Below are positions 19,759 through 32,030 of a DNA stretch of 64,000 nt, in pieces. The position numbers were made by a program, and so were the translations under genes. Below the pieces are notes generated by a model that had not been told where the DNA came from, did not search any database, and saw only the letters and a program-made list of their open reading frames with translations. Origin of the DNA: Isochrysis galbana (Eukaryota; Haptophyta; Isochrysidales; Isochrysidaceae); assembly GCA_018136815.1 (NCBI GenBank), contig CM030933.1, positions 6,574,676 to 6,638,675 on the forward strand, read 5' to 3'. Positions within the stretch are counted from its first letter, which is position 1. Every line of letters begins with the position of its first letter.

Positions 19759-19989
19759 CGCGTCTAAGTATAAACTTAGTTGTCTAAGGCCGACAACTAC
19801 GTAAACGTGCAGTTTAAGAGATATTTCTCACGGAGCACGTGTACGTGTGATGACTTGCAATCACACTGTGCACGCCGTGCATGGGCACGGCGCGATGTGC
19901 ATCGGTACCCCCGCGGGGGCACCGTGCGTGCGCATAGCAACTTCCATGAAGGTGCACGCCGTGCGCTCACTCTTTCCGCGGGGGAACTC

Positions 19990-20735
19990 GGGGCGCGGAG
20001 GACGGGCGGGAACCCTGGGGCGGCACCCCCTTGGGACCGTGGGATTATTACAGTATACGACGATAACATTAACGTAAACATCCGGTCTGGTCTTTTGGTC
20101 TCTCCCCCCCCCCCCCCCTCCTCCCCCCCCTCCCCCCTCTCCCTCTCACCGACCTACCAGAGAGAGAAGGCTCCTGCCTGCCCTCCCTCCTCCCTCCTCG
20201 CTCACCCTCCAGCCCACAGCATAGGGGAGTGGAGAGAGGGGGGGTTGTGCCCCCCCACGGGTCAACCAATCATAAACTTAGTTGAGCAAGCAGATAACAT
20301 GTCCCGTAGTAGGTGTAGCCTAGAATCTTCAAATGTTTTTTCTTGAGTCTCGACTTTGAGATATTGCAAATGCACGACAACAAAAACCAGAGAAGCCGCA
20401 TCCAACAACGCCACCAAAATTTCCAAGGTGAAATGCGATGAGAATAAATGACTTTGAGCAAGCGACTGAGCAAGCGAACCAAACACTAGTCAAAGGAAAC
20501 GAAAGCAACAACCTACCACCGGGTATTTTCCTAGGGCGTAGAACCGACGTGGCGGGGAAGCCGGACGAGGGAGGGCGGGATGGAATTCCAAAAGCCTGGA
20601 CGGGCGTGCTGCTCTAGCTATGATTGTTCGTCGGGCCCGGAAGCGGTCTCTCGTCAGGCCATAGTGTCGCGACTTCTCAGGGCTTTCTCGCAACTTCTCA
20701 GAGATTCCCATCGACGGGAATGAGGCGTATGTGAC
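19990..20735. other. Retroposon fragments and spacer downstream of ATG2
   Basis: The segment 20,095-20,283 is a minus-strand 5' fragment of the short retroposon. Its diverged 5' hairpin has arms AACTAAGT (20,283-20,276) and GATTGGTT. At 20,305-20,341 there is a copy of the LINE copy 3 terminal motif (TAGGTGTAGCCTAGAATCTT ending in T6). The remainder up to 20,735 may be the ATG2 3' UTR. Confidence 0.5.
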
Positions 20736-23700
20736 TTATTGCAAGCAGCATTGTTCGCTTGGCCTAGCTAGGTGCGTGGTGTACTCCTTCAAGGCATGGG
20801 TTCTCGGCTCGGCGACCACGGCATTCGCTTGTGCGATGGCTCGACGGAGGGGTGCGTGGACCACGGAGGCCTCCCCAAGTGCGGAATCGAGTTGCTCGAG
20901 CATGAGCTGCGTGAAGGAAAGCACGCGAGCAGTGAGGCCAAGCGACTCCTCTAGCAAAGACGTGGCGAGTGCACCACTACCATACCGGATGCCGCGCAGT
21001 GGCGACGGGCGGAGAGGAGCGAGGAGGAGTTCGCGGAGGCCTGACGCGACGTTCACCATAGACCGCAAGGGGGTGACACCAGCAACGTATCGATGGAGTT
21101 GGGCAAGGAGCTGAGGCTGCCATTCAGATAGCACTGCCGCCTCAAGAGCTTCCCAGGACGTGAGACCACGAAGACGCAGCCGCCCTGACCACGTTGGAAG
21201 TGGAATGTAAGCGAGCAGAGAAAGTGAGACGACCAACGAAGGTGTGCGTCTCAAAGGAAAGCGCAGGCGAAAAGCTGCATTTCGGCCAATCGTGTGCGGC
21301 CGGCACGGGGCAGGCCAGCGTAAAGGCGCACCTAGAGTGATGCAGACGTCCGACACTGGGATCAAGTTGATGAGCTGTTTTGTAGTGGGGCTGTGTCCAG
21401 TGCCAATGGTGTGATAGAGTGAGGCAAAGCTGGAAAACGTGACCAAAAAGTCGATGCGCATGTAAAGTGGACGCACGTCACACAGCTCTATCATGAGTTG
21501 CATCGGCTCTGCCGGTGGGGGCAACCTTCCCGCAGCAGTGGCAGCTGCCGTAGCTCGATACTCTGCGGCCGCTGCCGACTCTGCGGCAGCCTGAGCGAAG
21601 GCAATGGCGAATCCAAGTGATGCTTGAGAGACACACAGTCTAATCGGCTGTACCCGAGCGCGGATGCGAATCTCGCCATCGCATTGCGAGAGAGCAAACG
21701 CTAGGAATGCAGTGTGCTCCTTGGGACGGGGAGAGTCGTCGTCAGGGGACAAGAATCGATGTAGGACGCCACCATTCAGCACGCTGTGAGGATCGAGCGC
21801 GTCGATCAACTCGAGGCGACCGAGGGTGACGTGCAAGCGCCACTCAAGCGCTTCAGTAGCCGCCTTGCGTTGCGTCGACCGATTTCCCTTACCCGTGCGA
21901 CAGCTGCTAGGAGCACTGAGGTCGGACGTGGAGTCGAAGATGTCGTATTCGCAGGCGAACTTTAGAAGAACGAGCTCCAAGCATGGTGGCATGGAGCTGC
22001 TGAGCCTGCGAGCAACCGCCCCACCGAGATCGCTTCTTGTAATGCTTGCCACATGGCCATCCCAACCTGATCCGGCTCTCATTGTCCAGCGAAGGTTCAC
22101 ATTGTCGAGCGTCAAGCGCTGTGACAAGCGACGCCTCAAGCCCTTGTCTTCGAGCTGCATTAGCGGCGAAGTCTTTGGGAGATACATCGGAACGTACGCT
22201 TCATCGATCACGGGCGGCTTGCCATCTCCAAGCCAGCGAGCACTACCCGGAGCTGGCGCAATAGGTCCAAAACCGACAGGGGTGGGCTCGGCGGTTGCCG
22301 TCGCCGACGCGCGTGGAATTCCCGTGGAGCGCACCATTGCAGCTGAAGAACAAGGCGTGTTCTCGCCATACGCACAGGTGTCGCTTGCAGTCAGGCTTGA
22401 GGAAGTGCTACCTACGGGTGCCCTCAAGGTCAAACCAGGTCCACAAGCCATTGCGCTAGTATAGCGATGAGCGCCGAACTCCTCCTCATAGTCCGTTGTA
22501 GCTGTCAACGCTGCGCATGTGGCGCTTGTTGGCGCAGTCAGGATCTCGAGTGGAGGTCGGCTCGGCCCGAGCCCGCCCTTGTCCATGCCGAGTGATAGGA
22601 TGCCACCACAATGGTGCGTCTCAAATCCGAGCACGCCAGCTGGCAACATATCAAAGGCATCGAGATCCCCGCGACCATCCACCTCAGCGGAAGGGCCGTG
22701 GACTTTTCGAACTGCGGCATCACAGCCGGCTCCCGTGCTCCCTGGGCCACCATCGACGTTGGACACGGCTGCACGTGATGGCCCAGCAGAAGGAGCATAG
22801 CGTGCGTTGTGCGCTGGGGCGCCCGAGTATTCGTCAATGATCTGCAGTCTGCCACCGAAGAAGGCCGCTCGAGGAGCGGACGAGGAATAGTTCGACGTCT
22901 CGGGAGGCGGGATACTACGCTCCTGCAGCCTCTTAGAGTCAGCTGGTGTAGTAGAAGAATGCGTTATTGGCGGCTGAGGTGCCCCACAATCGAGCCACGG
23001 TGCTTGTTGGCAGGCAGCCCCCACACCACCACTAATCAATGAATGGTGGCCGATGCTCGTGACGAGCGGCGCAGGTGTGGAGACCCGTGTCGAACCCGAC
23101 CGAGAAAGCACCACATCTGACGGGCACCGGTTTGGCGACGTTCCGTGGAGTGGCGCAGCCGGCGAGACGACCGCTCGCTTGGCCCTACCGAAGGCGGCGC
23201 TCTGCTCCGCCACCTCCACCATGGAAGGAGCGGTCATGACTTCCTGAACATCGCTCTCGTAACTCTTGGGTGCCGGCGTGCCAAGGCTCCATCCCAAGTC
23301 TGAACTAAGGCACAGGAGCGCATCGGTGGTATCTGTTGCCGTCTCAAGGTGTAGCTCATCATTTGAGACTGTGATCTGCGACTGGGTAGATTCTCCGCAC
23401 AGCTGCCAGGACACCATCAGCCGCGTCGCGTACGCTACTCGCACGGCTTCCGACCGTTGTAGCTGAGCGCGAAGGGCGAGCAGTAAGGGAGAGACTCCAT
23501 CAATGGCAAAGGACTTGCATGAGCGGCGCGCTTTGTCTAGCTGTCCCCCAGTGAGACCGCTGAGAGGCATGCCAGCGTCGACGCCTGCCGCGGGGATGGT
23601 CACTACCAAAGGCGTGGCCCCTGGACCGGCTGAGACGGGCAAAGCCGGTCGCAGGGTGGCCTCACGCCCGAGGAATAGTTCTGCTGCGTGTATCACCAAC

Positions 23701-26700
23701 TCTACCGATGTTGCTCCCGCAGCGGAAGCATCAGAAGATGCGGGCTCCGAACGAGACTGGCCAAAGCGAACATCGAGAGTCAAACCCGTTAAAAGCAACC
23801 AAGCATATGGCACTATTGCTTCCGGCGGCACCTCGTCATTAGACGCCTGGAGGCCAAACGATGTGCTTCCCCCGGTTGGAATGTGCTGAATTAGCGAGTC
23901 CCTGACGTGCACGTATAGTCGCCATTGTGCCGGTGACGTGTCCAGCTTGACGAGTCCAATCGTTTCCTGAGTGACGGCCATGCCCTCAGATGGGTACGGC
24001 ACATCCGTAGGTGGAGCAAGGAATGCCATCAGTTCAGCAACGGCGCTTTCTAATGGGACGCCACGCAGCTGGTTGTCATACATTACGCCCTCGAGCATCA
24101 CAGAAACTGTAGGTCCAATAGCATAGCCTCCGCAATCCCCACCGCAGCTCGTTCGCTCCATGGGCGCCCCGAGCTCCGCCTCGCTATCGTCCCTACTTGG
24201 AGTATCGAGGACAGGAGTAACGACGCAAACTTCGAGGGCGTTCCGTCCCTGGTCGTCTCCGAGCGTATGTGACCGTCGACCTCCAGCCTCACACACAGTT
24301 GAGAGCAGCGGTAGCGGGCTGTCGCCGCCAATCGTCGCCGAAGAAGAAGTGGGTTCCACTCCGCTCGTTGATGGATCTCTAGGGCCGCTCGTCTCGAGAG
24401 AGCAGGTGCGCGCTGTAAGCGTATAGCTGCGCTCGCTACCGCTCACTGCACGAAGCGCGGCCTGTGAAAGCGCTGCCTCCCACCACCACCCGCATTCTGA
24501 AGCACTGGAAATCGACGCCTTGTCCTGGGTTGCAGGCATGACAACAAATATAGAGGCATCTGAGATGTCGAGCTCCATCGTTGATACCGGTGTGGCACGT
24601 GCATTCGCGATAGCGATCGGCGACGATGTTTGCTGTTGGAAATGTGATGTATCTGCATCTCCATGACATGCCTCAGATGGAACGGCCCCAGAGCTCGAGG
24701 GAGCGGGGCCAGATGCCATTTGCACGTAATCAGCGCGTGTTATGCAGACTGCGCCATGTGCAACAGAACCTCTGAGCCATGGTCTTGCTAGCGGACGGTC
24801 TCCTTGTGGCACGTCAGCTTTGCATACATGCACAAGATCGAGCGATAGCCGGCATTGTCGTGCACTCGTCTCGCTCCGATTTGACCAGAGCGCGACCATG
24901 GGAAAAGGTGGCGCAGAGCTCACAGGCCTGCCCAACGGTACTGTCGTGGCGCCAAGGCGTCGATACCATGCTTCCACTTGCTGACACTCTGCTTGACGTG
25001 CGTTCTGATCCCCTTGGCCATGTGAGATTTCATGATTTCCGAACGCCTCGTTATCGGCTCCCAAGCGCCAGAGAGCCGCACTCCCGCATTCAAGAGAAAG
25101 AGTGCTGCCGTCCGCTGCCCAGTGGACAAGTGGCATGGCCACGCGCAGGAGCAGCGGTGGTGACGCACCGTCTTGCCCGCTGCATTGCTCCATGGCGTGC
25201 GACGAATGTTGCTCGCCCTGCGGGAATGATAGCCACACAGCAGAAGCATGAGCGTCCAATTGCGTCCGCAGCGTCGTCCTCGCGCCCTCGATACTGGCCT
25301 CGGATTTGCTTTCTGTAGCCGTGAGCTCGCTCTGATGGTCCGTGGAGAGCGGAGCCGCGGCTTCGGCCATAGCAGTCAACACACGAGTAGTACGAGCAAG
25401 CGAAGGTGGCGCTAAAAGGATGCAAAGTTGCGCCATCTCCACTCGAATTGTGCAATCACGTCCAGCGGGGCGACCATCTGTGTTGTGAGGAGATTTCTCC
25501 TCCGACGCGTAGGAGGGTGCGCCAAGAAGCGGCTCGACTTCTTGCGCTCCTCTAGCTGCCTTCATTGAGTCCTCGCCCACGGGTCTATCGCTTGATTGTC
25601 GCGTGTCAGCTGGCCTTGTGCTGATGCGCACATGCAACTTTGGTGCGCCCGCTGTGCCTTGCTTGCCGACACTCCACTCGTCGCACCGATTCATCTTATC
25701 TCGCCATCGCAAGCCACGCAGACCGCCGCCAGGGATATTTTCGCTGGCGAATCCAAGTAAAACGAGCGGTGTATCCTCCTCGCTAGAGGAGGCAAGTCGT
25801 TGTTGCAGGCGAGAGCAGAATCCACCGCTTGCGAACTGAGCATCCGGGGTTGCCAAAGTATCGATTGGACGGCACTCGAGGTGGGGAAGCATCTGCATTG
25901 TTTTGGTAGCTGCGTTATGCCGGCGCACGGAAGCAGGTGTGAGGAGGTGCTCGGAGATCTCGAACCACGCGTGGTCTTGTACGACATCCACCTGCCAGTT
26001 CATTACATCCTCTTCGGTCGAACACGCCATGACGGTCTCCGCTTGACGCATCGAGCAATTGATCGTAGAACGCGCTGCTGCGACCACGAGAACGTGGCCC
26101 TGGTCACTCTCCTGGCCCGGCGAGCTCTGCCCTGCGCTATCCTTGGCTAGCGTGCTGCTAGGTCGTAAGAGCAGGCCGAGTTGCGTGTGCTGCACGCGGA
26201 GAGTCAACTGCAAGGTCAGGCCACCGCCAACAGGACTCACCAAGCGGCCCTCTGTGTCATTCACCGGAACGGACGGGCCACTGCTTTGACGGACTGGAAC
26301 TCCCGCCTTAACGCGTGGCGTTTGATTCACTCCCAGGCCACGCGGGATTTCTGATGGCTTCTGGTAGCTCCTTGATGCATCGGCGGCCGCTTCTGCTTGC
26401 ATGCGGCTGATCAACGATGCGATTCGATACATGCTTCCTCTCACGGTTCTATCACCTGTCGATGCTCCATTGGTTGTTCCTCTGGCCGACGGAGTAGCCC
26501 TTACGTTGCGCATCACAGGAGAGGCTCCATTGAATGAGGACTTACTTGGAGAGCTACTCGTTGCTGTGGTGGTTTCGTGCAAGGCGGGCGGAGTGATGAC
26601 CAAGAGTGCATCCCGCAGTTGTGACGGAGAGAGGAGGAGCTGTAGCGAGCGTATGGAGGCCTCAGCAGTGATAGATGGACCGATGCAACTGGCCTCGTCG

Positions 26701-28176
26701 CCGTCGCCCACACTATGATGCGAGGGTCCCGAGCGCGCTAGATTGGTGCTTGGCCTGTCATCAATGATGCCTGCACGGACCAAATGCATAGCCAAGAAGC
26801 CATCCTCGGATTCATCGTCGTGGCCAATCTGACCAATTTCGATGGGGTTCATCCCCGAGACACTTTCACCTGCACCTTTGCTGCATCCAGCACTGTATTC
26901 GAACCCCTCCTCGTCGCCACTGCCGGCCAAGACAAGGCGCACTCCACGAAAACGTACCACGCGAGAGAGTCCATCGCGCGCTTCTGGGCTAGGAATTGAA
27001 TGCGTCGACGAAGCCGTCGGGGATCCCAAGCCCGATGCCGGAGCTAGACCCGTCTCACGCATCATGAGCCAGCTCACATGGAGCTCGAGACGCGGATCAG
27101 ACGTAGAAGCATAGTTCACACAACTTGCGGCGGAAGGCCCGCTGAAAGATACCCCGGCTACACCTGCGGGTGTATCATCCACATCGCCCGCCTCCTCACC
27201 GTCGTCCACCGGCGATTCCTCGTCCTCCTCGTCTTCCAACCTTACATCGTCGTACACCTCGTCCTCCTCGCACCCTTCACCGCTTCCCTCGCCGTCAACT
27301 TCCCATACATTGCCTGGCCGAAGCCCGTCACCAGCTCCACTCAGACTGCTCACGCGCACGTCCGCACCTACCTCTGTACCGCGCACATCTGCCATTGGAG
27401 GCTCGTCTTCAGCATTCCCATCTGAAGAGCACTCCATTGCCATGCATGAATCGTGGAGGCTGACCTCAACGGAGCGCAGCAAGCGGAACGTAAGAGACGC
27501 AAGCGCTGTCAAGCCCGACGCCTCCATTTCTCGAACCTCTAATTCACCATCTGCAGCAACGGCAAGATTTGCTGGGTCGCTCGAATGGTCGGCTCCAAGA
27601 TAATGGGAGTCAGCTGTGTCCACTTCGGTCCTTGACGCGTCCTGCCCTCCCGATCTGGGCTGTCCGCTGCCCCTACCACCTCGAGAGGCCCTTGGTGCGA
27701 TGCTTTCCTCAACATCAGCTCCGCCCAACCCAGAAGGGACGCCGTCATCGATCGGCTCACTGCAGCTGGTGGAGACTGCTCGTCGCCACCTCAGTGTCGA
27801 CCGGAGCCCATGAATCTCCACGCGCGAGCCACTTGGCAGCGGCGACGCCCACGGCATTGCGACGAGCACGCAAGATATAGAGCCGAGTACCAGCTGTATC
27901 CCCGCGGTGGCAAGAAGGCGATTGAAGGTGTCGGTTACCAGTACGAGCTCGCGCAGCTCTAGGCGTGTCGCAGAGAGGCGCACCTGCGCGGTATGCGGCT
28001 CTGCACGTTAGCAAGTGTGGGGGGCCTGTCTGGATAGCTCCGCACAGAGAGGCAGGGAGGGAGAGGAGGGGACGCGTGTGTGCGCGTGCGGGGTTGGCGT
28101 GCCGCACGTTGTGTCTCTCCATCCCGAACCACCCTTTGAGCAGCCATCGGACCACTCTCTCGAGCCCAAGGGCCAT
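20736..28176 (-). CDS. ATG2: Autophagy-related protein 2 (bridge-like lipid transfer)
   Basis: ATG2 moves phospholipids from the ER to the growing phagophore with ATG9/ATG18. One exon of about 2,420 codons runs from an acceptor (CTAACGTGCAG) at 28,001 to the stop at 20,736. N-terminal chorein features are visible: LGSISCVLVAMPWASPLPSG and RVEIHGLRSTLRWRR. The C-terminus has the ATG2-type segment TTKQLINLIPVSDV...SWEALEAAVLSEW...TPLRSMVNVASGLRELLLAP, followed by the amphipathic CAD-like tail. Long S/A/G-rich linkers lie between, probably disordered. A short first exon at 28,176-28,123 (MALGLERVVRWLLKGWFG) resembles the family start, but I could not fix its donor, and about 20 residues of chorein are unaccounted for. 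Confidence 0.85.
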
Positions 28177-28179
28177 TGG

Positions 28180-29346
28180 ACGTGTCTGCCGAGATTGTAG
28201 GAAGCAGCCCTTGCGGCAATCCCACGCGCTGTTCCCCCTGCGCCCCCCCCCCCCCTCGCGCGCCCCCAGGGCCCGCACAAGCCTCCTTCTCCCTCACCCT
28301 CCCAGTCTCTCGCTCGCTCGCTCGCTCGCCTCCCCCTCCTCCTCCTCCCCCCTTCTCTCCCTCTCTCTCCCGCCCCGCCCCACCCCGGCCCCCTGCGGCC
28401 CGTCCTCTCGCTCTCGCGCGCCCAGTGCCGCTCCTCTCCCTCACTCCCCATCCGCCCGTCCTCTCTAAGGGGCTTTAACTGTAACACGGCGAGGTTCACA
28501 GCTCATAAGCGTCCGTTTCACGGCCCCTGACCCCATAGCCCCTAGCGGTATCAGTGTTGGGGCAACAGCGAACCAGCTTGCACCGATATTGGAGCTATCA
28601 CTGGCGGCAGTAGCTGGCGCCAGCTATCGGTGGTCTGCCAGCGCCAAATCTTTGGTGCGAAGAGCTAGAGTTATGCCAACTAGCAGCTAGCAGCTAGCGC
28701 GCTAGCGCCTAGCGCCAGCTGTGGAGGGCAGGGGCAGGGGGTGGGGGAGAAAAAAACCAACTTCCAATTGTGATTTGCACGGTGCAAAATTTGCCCTCTC
28801 CCCCCCCCCCCCCGCTCTGATGCGGCTGCTCGCACGCTTCTTTCCTGCTTTCACGAGCCAGCGAGCCAGAGCCAGCCCCGCATCAAGTGGAGCACTTGGT
28901 CGTTAAGCTTGCTGAGACCCACCGTCGACTCGGCCACATCGAGGATCTTCCTCTTGTCCGACTCGAGGCACGCCTGGGTGCCTGCACAGCGTAGGGAGTG
29001 CCCTTGGGGGCATCTCTTGGGGCGAGGGAGGCCGACGATCCTTCGAGAGCGAGCGCGAGCTCGCCGCGCATCACTTCTCATTCATACGAGGTACGCCATC
29101 TAGTGTGTATCGTGTTCACACTTGTTGCGGCCGTGCGGAGGCAGCCATGGGGAACAAGGTCGCGGGCCGCTTCACAAGGCGCGGGCCGTTCTACGAAGCT
29201 CACGCCTCTAGGGAGTAGACTACCTCTCTTCCTTCCCAAGAGTCTTCTCCGTCGGTTGCCTCCTACGATCGCCTCGTTCGTACGCGAGAAATCCGCGCCC
29301 TCACACACCTCTACCCTGGCGTGTCGGGTTCTCCCTCTCCCTCCCT

Positions 29347-29401
<55 letters not shown>

Positions 29402-29462
29402 CCCCTCTCTCCCCCTCCCTCCCTCCCTCTCTCCCTCCCCCCCCCCCCCCCCCCCCTCTCTG
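28180..29462. other. ATG2/rhodanese intergenic region
   Basis: This contains C-rich tracts, a palindrome-rich patch (28,520-28,730), and a long (TC)n microsatellite at about 29,353-29,460 next to the rhodanese start. A minus-strand frame at 28,872-29,000 (ESDKRKILDVAESTVGLSKL) reads like a coding exon, but no start, partner exon or family can be assigned. The two genes are divergent, so promoters for both probably lie here. Confidence 0.4.
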
Positions 29463-30219
29463 ATGCGGCTGCTCTCACGCCATGCCACCTCACGGCGCCT
29501 CCGGGTGACTGCGCCAGTGGGCGGCACGTGCCTGCTCCTGGCTGCACGAGGGACAGGACGGTCTCCCTGGCGCACGTGCGCCAGCTCGTCCGATTCGTCG
29601 TCGGCAGTAGGCGGGCCAACTACCAACGTAGCTGGAGGAAACATGAATGTGAGACTGTCGCAAATGGTCCAGCTGCGCGTCTCAGAGCAGCTCGCGGCTC
29701 ATTCGGACGAGGGCAGCGCACGGACACCTTGGCCGCGGGGACTGCTATCGGGCGACGGGCAGGCGCCAACACCTCTGGCTCCAGCGCTTGTGGCTGAGCT
29801 TATGTACGAGGTGGGATGGCAATCACGTCACCGAATGGTTGATGTGCGCCGGGCCGAAGACTTCAATAGCGTGCGGCCACATGGCGCTCACAACGTACCG
29901 CTTGAGCCCATCGACAGCTTTGTCGCCCGTGCCGTGAATGAACTTCAGCTTGATCCAGATGCGCGTCTCGTAATTTCGGATGAGTTCAACCATGGAGCTG
30001 CTCAAAAGGCGGCGCGAGCTCTACTTGCCGCTGGCTACGCAAACACCATTGTCCTCGAGGGCGGAGTCACAAGGTGCGCCAGCCTCTTGTGCACTTGACA
30101 TTGCCCTCCGACATTCGTTACAGAGCCTCAAGCATCCCGCCCTCGCCATGTTCGACAGGTGGACTGCGGAAGATCTCCCCTGCGAGGAGGATCTTCATAT
30201 CGAGGATAGCACGTTTTGA
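29463..30219 (+). CDS. Rhodanese-like domain protein lacking the catalytic cysteine (two exons)
   Basis: The CDS is join(29463..30073, 30159..30219), 223 residues; the GT-AG intron preserves the frame. Residues 1-60 are R/S/A-rich, consistent with an organelle transit peptide. The rhodanese fold follows (VDVRRAEDFNSVRPHGAHNV; KAARALLAAGYANTIVLEGG; WTAEDLPCEED across the splice). In active rhodaneses the loop is C-R-S-G-N; here the equivalent stretch is ISDEFNHGAAQKAA, with Asp where Cys would be. It is probably not a sulfurtransferase but a binding or scaffold domain, as in several plastid rhodanese-like proteins. It is divergent from ATG2. Confidence 0.8.
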
Positions 30220-32030
30220 GGGCTAAACGGGCTCGCTTCCACGAGAAGGCTACCGGACATGTTTGACCGATATCCCTTGTCGACAGCCAGAGCTCTGCAC
30301 CCTCCTGTATCATTGTCTCCCCAACGCATCTCTGATCATGGATCGTCGAGAATCATCATCCTGTTGTCTTGAATCATCATCCTGTTGTCTTCACGAATAG
30401 ACCGTGTGCGGTGCAGTTGTCTCTGAATCTGAAGCGGGTGGTACCCATCTCTCCTCTCTCCTGTTGTGTAAAAAAATCTTAATAATAATATAACTGAGCA
30501 TTAGTACCACTACTCTCACTGCAGCCCGGTACTAACACAACACCCCTCAGCGCAACTGCCCGTACACCTTGACGCGTGCTGATGCCACAGACACATACAC
30601 CTATGCACCTGTCGCGGGTTAAGGGGGGGCCTTGTACACTTCCCCCTCGTACGTTCCATTTTTAGGTCTTCCCGCGCGACTCCCTCTCCGTCGCCGCGCC
30701 CCAGCTCCCTTCTTCCCGTATCGTCCCGTATCGGTCCGCCCCCCCTCCCTTCTCCTCTCCTCTCCCCGGCTCCCCCGCGGAAGCCCTCCCCCTTCTCTCC
30801 CCTCCCGTCTCTCCCCGAGTGCTTCCTTGAGTTTCCGGCCCCCTTTTGTCTAGTTCTTTCCCGCGCGATTCCCTCCCCCCCGCGCGTGACGTTTTCCCTC
30901 TGTGTCTTGACTACGCTCTGCGCCACCGCTCGAGCGCCCTCCGTGCCCCCTCGCCCGTCCTCCGTCCCTGTTCTCGTGCTGCTGCGCCCCGTGATGGCTG
31001 AGAGCGCGCCCATGTCTTCGGCCCCGTCCCCGCACGCTTCCTCGACTCCCCATTGTCCCCCCTCCATGCTCCAATCGGGCCATACACTTCATGTTACAGC
31101 TCATCCTCCACTCACACCCTGTCGTACCACAGCCACAGCTCCACATGATCCCCAACATGGTAGCGGAGGGGTGCCTTCCTCACCCTCCCATCCTCTCCTC
31201 ACTCCTCGCATCCCCACCACCGCCGCTCCTCCAGCCCCATCCGCCTCACCCAGCTCTCACCAGCCATCTCACATGGTCAATGGTCTACCCACAATCCACA
31301 CAACCACGTTGATTGTACAGGCCCACCCGGGGGGCCGGGGGGTGTCCGTGATGGAGAGAGTGTCACACCCGCAATCGATCCTTTTGTTTTAGAAGTCGTA
31401 TGCGTTTCTATGCCCCCTCCTTGTACTTGTAGGCTAGTCACCGTCGCAGAATCTCAGCGTCCGGCGGATCGCAGGGCGGAGAAGGCGCAGTAGGCGCAGC
31501 CACTGGTGGTTATCCACACGCCTCCCTCGGACGTGGGAAGGCGCGTGCGGGGTTCTTTCAGCGTAGCGTCTACCGGGCGGGCGATGCTTCAACTCATTCA
31601 CAAGGTTGTAGGCGAAGTGGCGGTGACTGGGAAGAAATGCATTCTGGAGACTCCTGATGCATCGCTTGCCTGCTTGCCTTTTGCTTTGCAGCAAATGGCA
31701 TTGAAACTACGTGAAATCTTCTTAAGACGTCGCCATCCACCCGGCGTCCTTGCCATGGGCGTGCAAGGGCGGACGTTGGCGGTCTAACGTCCACATGGTT
31801 GCATTCTTCAACTCGGGCAGCGGGCATGGTTGCATTCTTCATCCCGAGCGGTCGATCGTCCAAGTTGAGGCGCAAAAAATTGACGGGAGGAGTGCTTCAT
31901 CGTCGATTCGAGAGGAGCTCAGGCGCGGCTCCCGCCTTCTGAGAGGGCGTCGGCAGGCTTGCGCAACTTTATCATGCCTCTCGACCTCGACCAATAGCTA
32001 CTGCCAGTAGTTAGTATGCTATCGTGACGA
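30220..32030. other. Region without recognised gene
   Basis: This is C/T-rich and proline/serine-biased in several frames (30,600-31,320). None has a motif, and frames on both strands are equally open, so they look like composition artefacts. No transposon termini are seen. Confidence 0.35.

Larger units (their letters stand above)
16790..19781 (-). mobile_element. LINE copy 2: intact 5' end, reverse transcriptase missing
   Basis: On the minus strand the 5' terminus is the hairpin AACTAAGT-TTAT-ACTTAGAC (19,781-19,762), immediately followed by the ORF1 start ATGGAGCGCGCC at 19,758. ORF1 and the endonuclease are present. Similarity to copy 1 stops around 16,790, about residue 480 of ORF2, so the RT, zinc knuckle and 3' UTR are absent. 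Loss of the 3' end is not how LINEs normally truncate, so recombination or a later insertion removed it. Related ~110-bp sequences lie on each side (16,661-16,770 and 19,848-19,950). Confidence 0.85.

Noticed and set aside
27757..28499. Several long frames over the ATG2 5' region
   Set aside because: Only the short MALGLERVVRWLLKGWFG segment resembles ATG2; the rest are composition-driven shadows.
30516..31392. Serine/proline-rich frames
   Set aside because: C/T-rich composition keeps frames open; no domain and no splice structure.
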